In this document: positions 62,301 through 64,000 of the stretch, piece by piece | Position numbering within the stretch: position 1 is the stretch's first letter | Layout of the letters: each line of letters opens with the position of its first letter | Assembly: GCA_023238725.1 (NCBI GenBank) | Contig: CM041538.1 | Location: forward strand, 10,786,880-10,850,879 | From: Scortum barcoo | Lineage: Eukaryota > Chordata > Actinopteri > Centrarchiformes > Terapontidae | Direction of reading: 5' to 3' | DNA: 64,000 bases | Position numbers and translations under genes: made by a program | The notes under the pieces: generated by a model | What the model saw: only the letters and a program-made list of their open reading frames with translations | Database searches by the model: none | Told to the model about the DNA's origin: nothing

Positions 62301-64000
62301 AATAATAATAATAATACAGTAATAAAACGATGTAGTGCTGGTGATATTAAGTTTTGCTTTTTTAAATGCATTTTGTAGAAAATACTGACTTGTAATTGAC
62401 TATCTTTTTAGTATTGGTACTTTTACTTAAAGGTATCATGAGGAGGGTTTGTAAACGCAACGTTCAAAGTTGGCTCAAAGGTGGTCTTATGTGCTTACGA
62501 TCTGGCTGCTTTATTGGCTGGGGGCTTCACGCCACTGCCCGAAGGTTGACGCTCAGAAAGGTTTTGAACACAGCAAAATAAGAAAATACAGACAGAGGGC
62601 TGATACAGACACAGACACACACCTCTGTTGGGTCATTAGTGATGATTGAGGGGTTATTTTTATTTTTTATTTTTATTTATTTTTATTTAATTTTTTTAGA
62701 CTATTCACTGTTTTTTAGGAAAATTCCTATTTCGCATACCTTTAAGTAAATGATAAAATACTTCTTCTTCCACTGCAAATAGGCTTCAAAGGAGGAGAAA
62801 TTCCAAACTGTGAACAGACTGGGAGGCTTTAAAATGTTTTCACAGATCTAAAATGTTCTACCAAATGTGAAAATTATGTTTTCACACCCAGAATGACAAA
62901 CAGGACCAGGAAGCTCAATCTAAACTACACTAGCAAAACCAGAAATATTTGATTCAATCAAGCTCAGTTCTAATGAAATAGGTGAGAGCGTTGTAATAAA
63001 ACTCTTCCTGTCGTAAACCACTAAAGCCTATTGTAGCCCACACTGGCCAAGAGGCTCGTAAAAGGCAAATCAATTTAATTTGGGGCGTTATTGCTGTTGG
63101 TTAAAAGGGAAGTCAGCAGCCATTTAACCTTTGACCCCAGCAGCAAACTGCTAGTGTTTGTACCTCCCCTCTCTCTCTTCTCTTCCTATGATAAATATAT
63201 GTCAGGTATTCAGTGTTTTAGATACCAAAACGTTAAAAAGACTGTGGTGGAAAAGTGGGACACAAAAGTCTGTCAAATAAATCAAACGTCCTGCTGAAGT
63301 TTGCCACAGTTCCCCTGACTTGTCATTTACTGCCATATTACCTGCCATGTGTGAACAATAACTAACAAATGTACAAAAAACAGAGAAGATGTCACCCCAC
63401 TAACGCTGTCGTGGTGTTGTGCAGATGCCGTCCTGCTTCCAGGTTGCCTGAGACGGCATTTTTTTCCTTTTCCTCCAATCACATGCCTCCTTTTCTAGGA
63501 AGCGTGGGGATGCAGATGAGAGGAGGGGATGCTAAAAATAGCATCTCCTCTTTCTTGCTTTCTTTTTTTTTTTCTTCTCTCCACAGCAAACAGAAAGCAG
63601 AGAGGATGTGGGAGACGTTTTTTGGTGCTGGACTCTGCGGGTGAATCCAGAACGGTTTATCTTCACTTCATAAATATTTGCCCCTGTTTTCACCAGCTTA
63701 GTTGTTAATGTCTCTCTTATTTTCAACAACATCTTGTTACAAAAATATAAAGCTTTTTCTCTCTGCACTCGGTCTGTGCATTGCGGTGCGGTCTGTGCAC
63801 TTCCCATGTGGTTTTGGTGTAGCTTTTTAAGGGATAGTTCCAATTATTTTTACTGTTTTAGTCTAAGAACTAAGAAAGAAAGATGTTGTGCTCATATTTG
63901 CGCATTTTCATGCTATAAAACCTACAAAAAAAGAGATTTACAGAGTGTGTGAAGCAGCTTTACACTACAAAAGTCTCCAGTGAAACCAGTTCTTTCAGTA
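53343..64000. other. Upstream side of rab3a, no coding sequence seen
   Basis: Probably rab3a intron 1, its non-coding first exon and flanking DNA. I could not place exon 1. A perfect CRE palindrome TGACGTCA lies at 56982-56989 and an octamer ATGCAAAT near 59618, both possibly chance. Microsatellites occur at 57651-57672 (GT), and TA-rich DNA near 61290-61315. Confidence 0.4.
57141..57212 (+). repeat. Retroelement 3' tail with (TATC)n
   Basis: AAATTGTGAATTTCTCTTGG then AGATAAATAAAGTATCTATC plus TATC repeats, the typical 3' terminus of a fish non-LTR element; the body is absent. A similar motif (GGGATCAATAAAGT) lies at 60246-60270. Confidence 0.55.

Overview
This window is eukaryotic and almost certainly from a teleost (ray-finned) fish. 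Short GT-AG introns split vertebrate genes, and the repeats are typical fish families: two Tc1-like transposons, a Sushi-like Ty3/gypsy element, an L2-type LINE with an esterase-type ORF1, a Rex3-like RTE fragment, hAT miniatures, a tRNA-derived SINE and many CA/TA microsatellites. Species was not determined.

Left third (1 to about 24.2 kb, minus strand): the 5' quarter of rnf213, the giant AAA+ / RING E3 ligase. I reconstructed one non-coding first exon with a TATA box and an ISRE-like motif, and 16 coding exons by splice sites and reading phase. They carry an N-terminal zinc ribbon, a long disordered linker built of three repeats, a CBM20-like domain and the start of the helical N-arm. The AAA+ and RING parts lie beyond base 1. 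One exon (7998-8267) shows an apparent +1 frameshift. Intron 7 is swollen to about 11 kb by an L2 LINE inside a Sushi-like gypsy element inside a Tc1 transposon. Intron 9 holds a second Tc1 element with a solo LTR inside it, plus a Rex3-like fragment. Intron 1 holds another solo LTR.

Middle (24.2-38.8 kb): mostly non-coding. It holds a candidate unrecognised two-exon small gene on the plus strand (28396-28786, 102 aa, possible N-myristoylation start), two related hAT miniatures (one with an 8-bp target duplication, one keeping the first coding exon of a transposase), a SINE with a perfect 12-bp target duplication, a degraded SINE, and a ~300-bp direct duplication 7.35 kb apart.

Right part (38.8-64 kb): intronless jund (plus strand, 39112-39957), which starts at the position of the mammalian internal short-form ATG and has a Lys-to-Met change in its DNA-binding basic region. 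It is followed in convergent orientation by rab3a (minus strand, four coding exons, 219 aa, all GTPase motifs intact, long 3'UTR). JUND and RAB3A are close neighbours on human 19p13.11, so this part looks like conserved synteny. No coding sequence was found from 53.4 to 64 kb, which probably holds rab3a intron 1 and upstream DNA.
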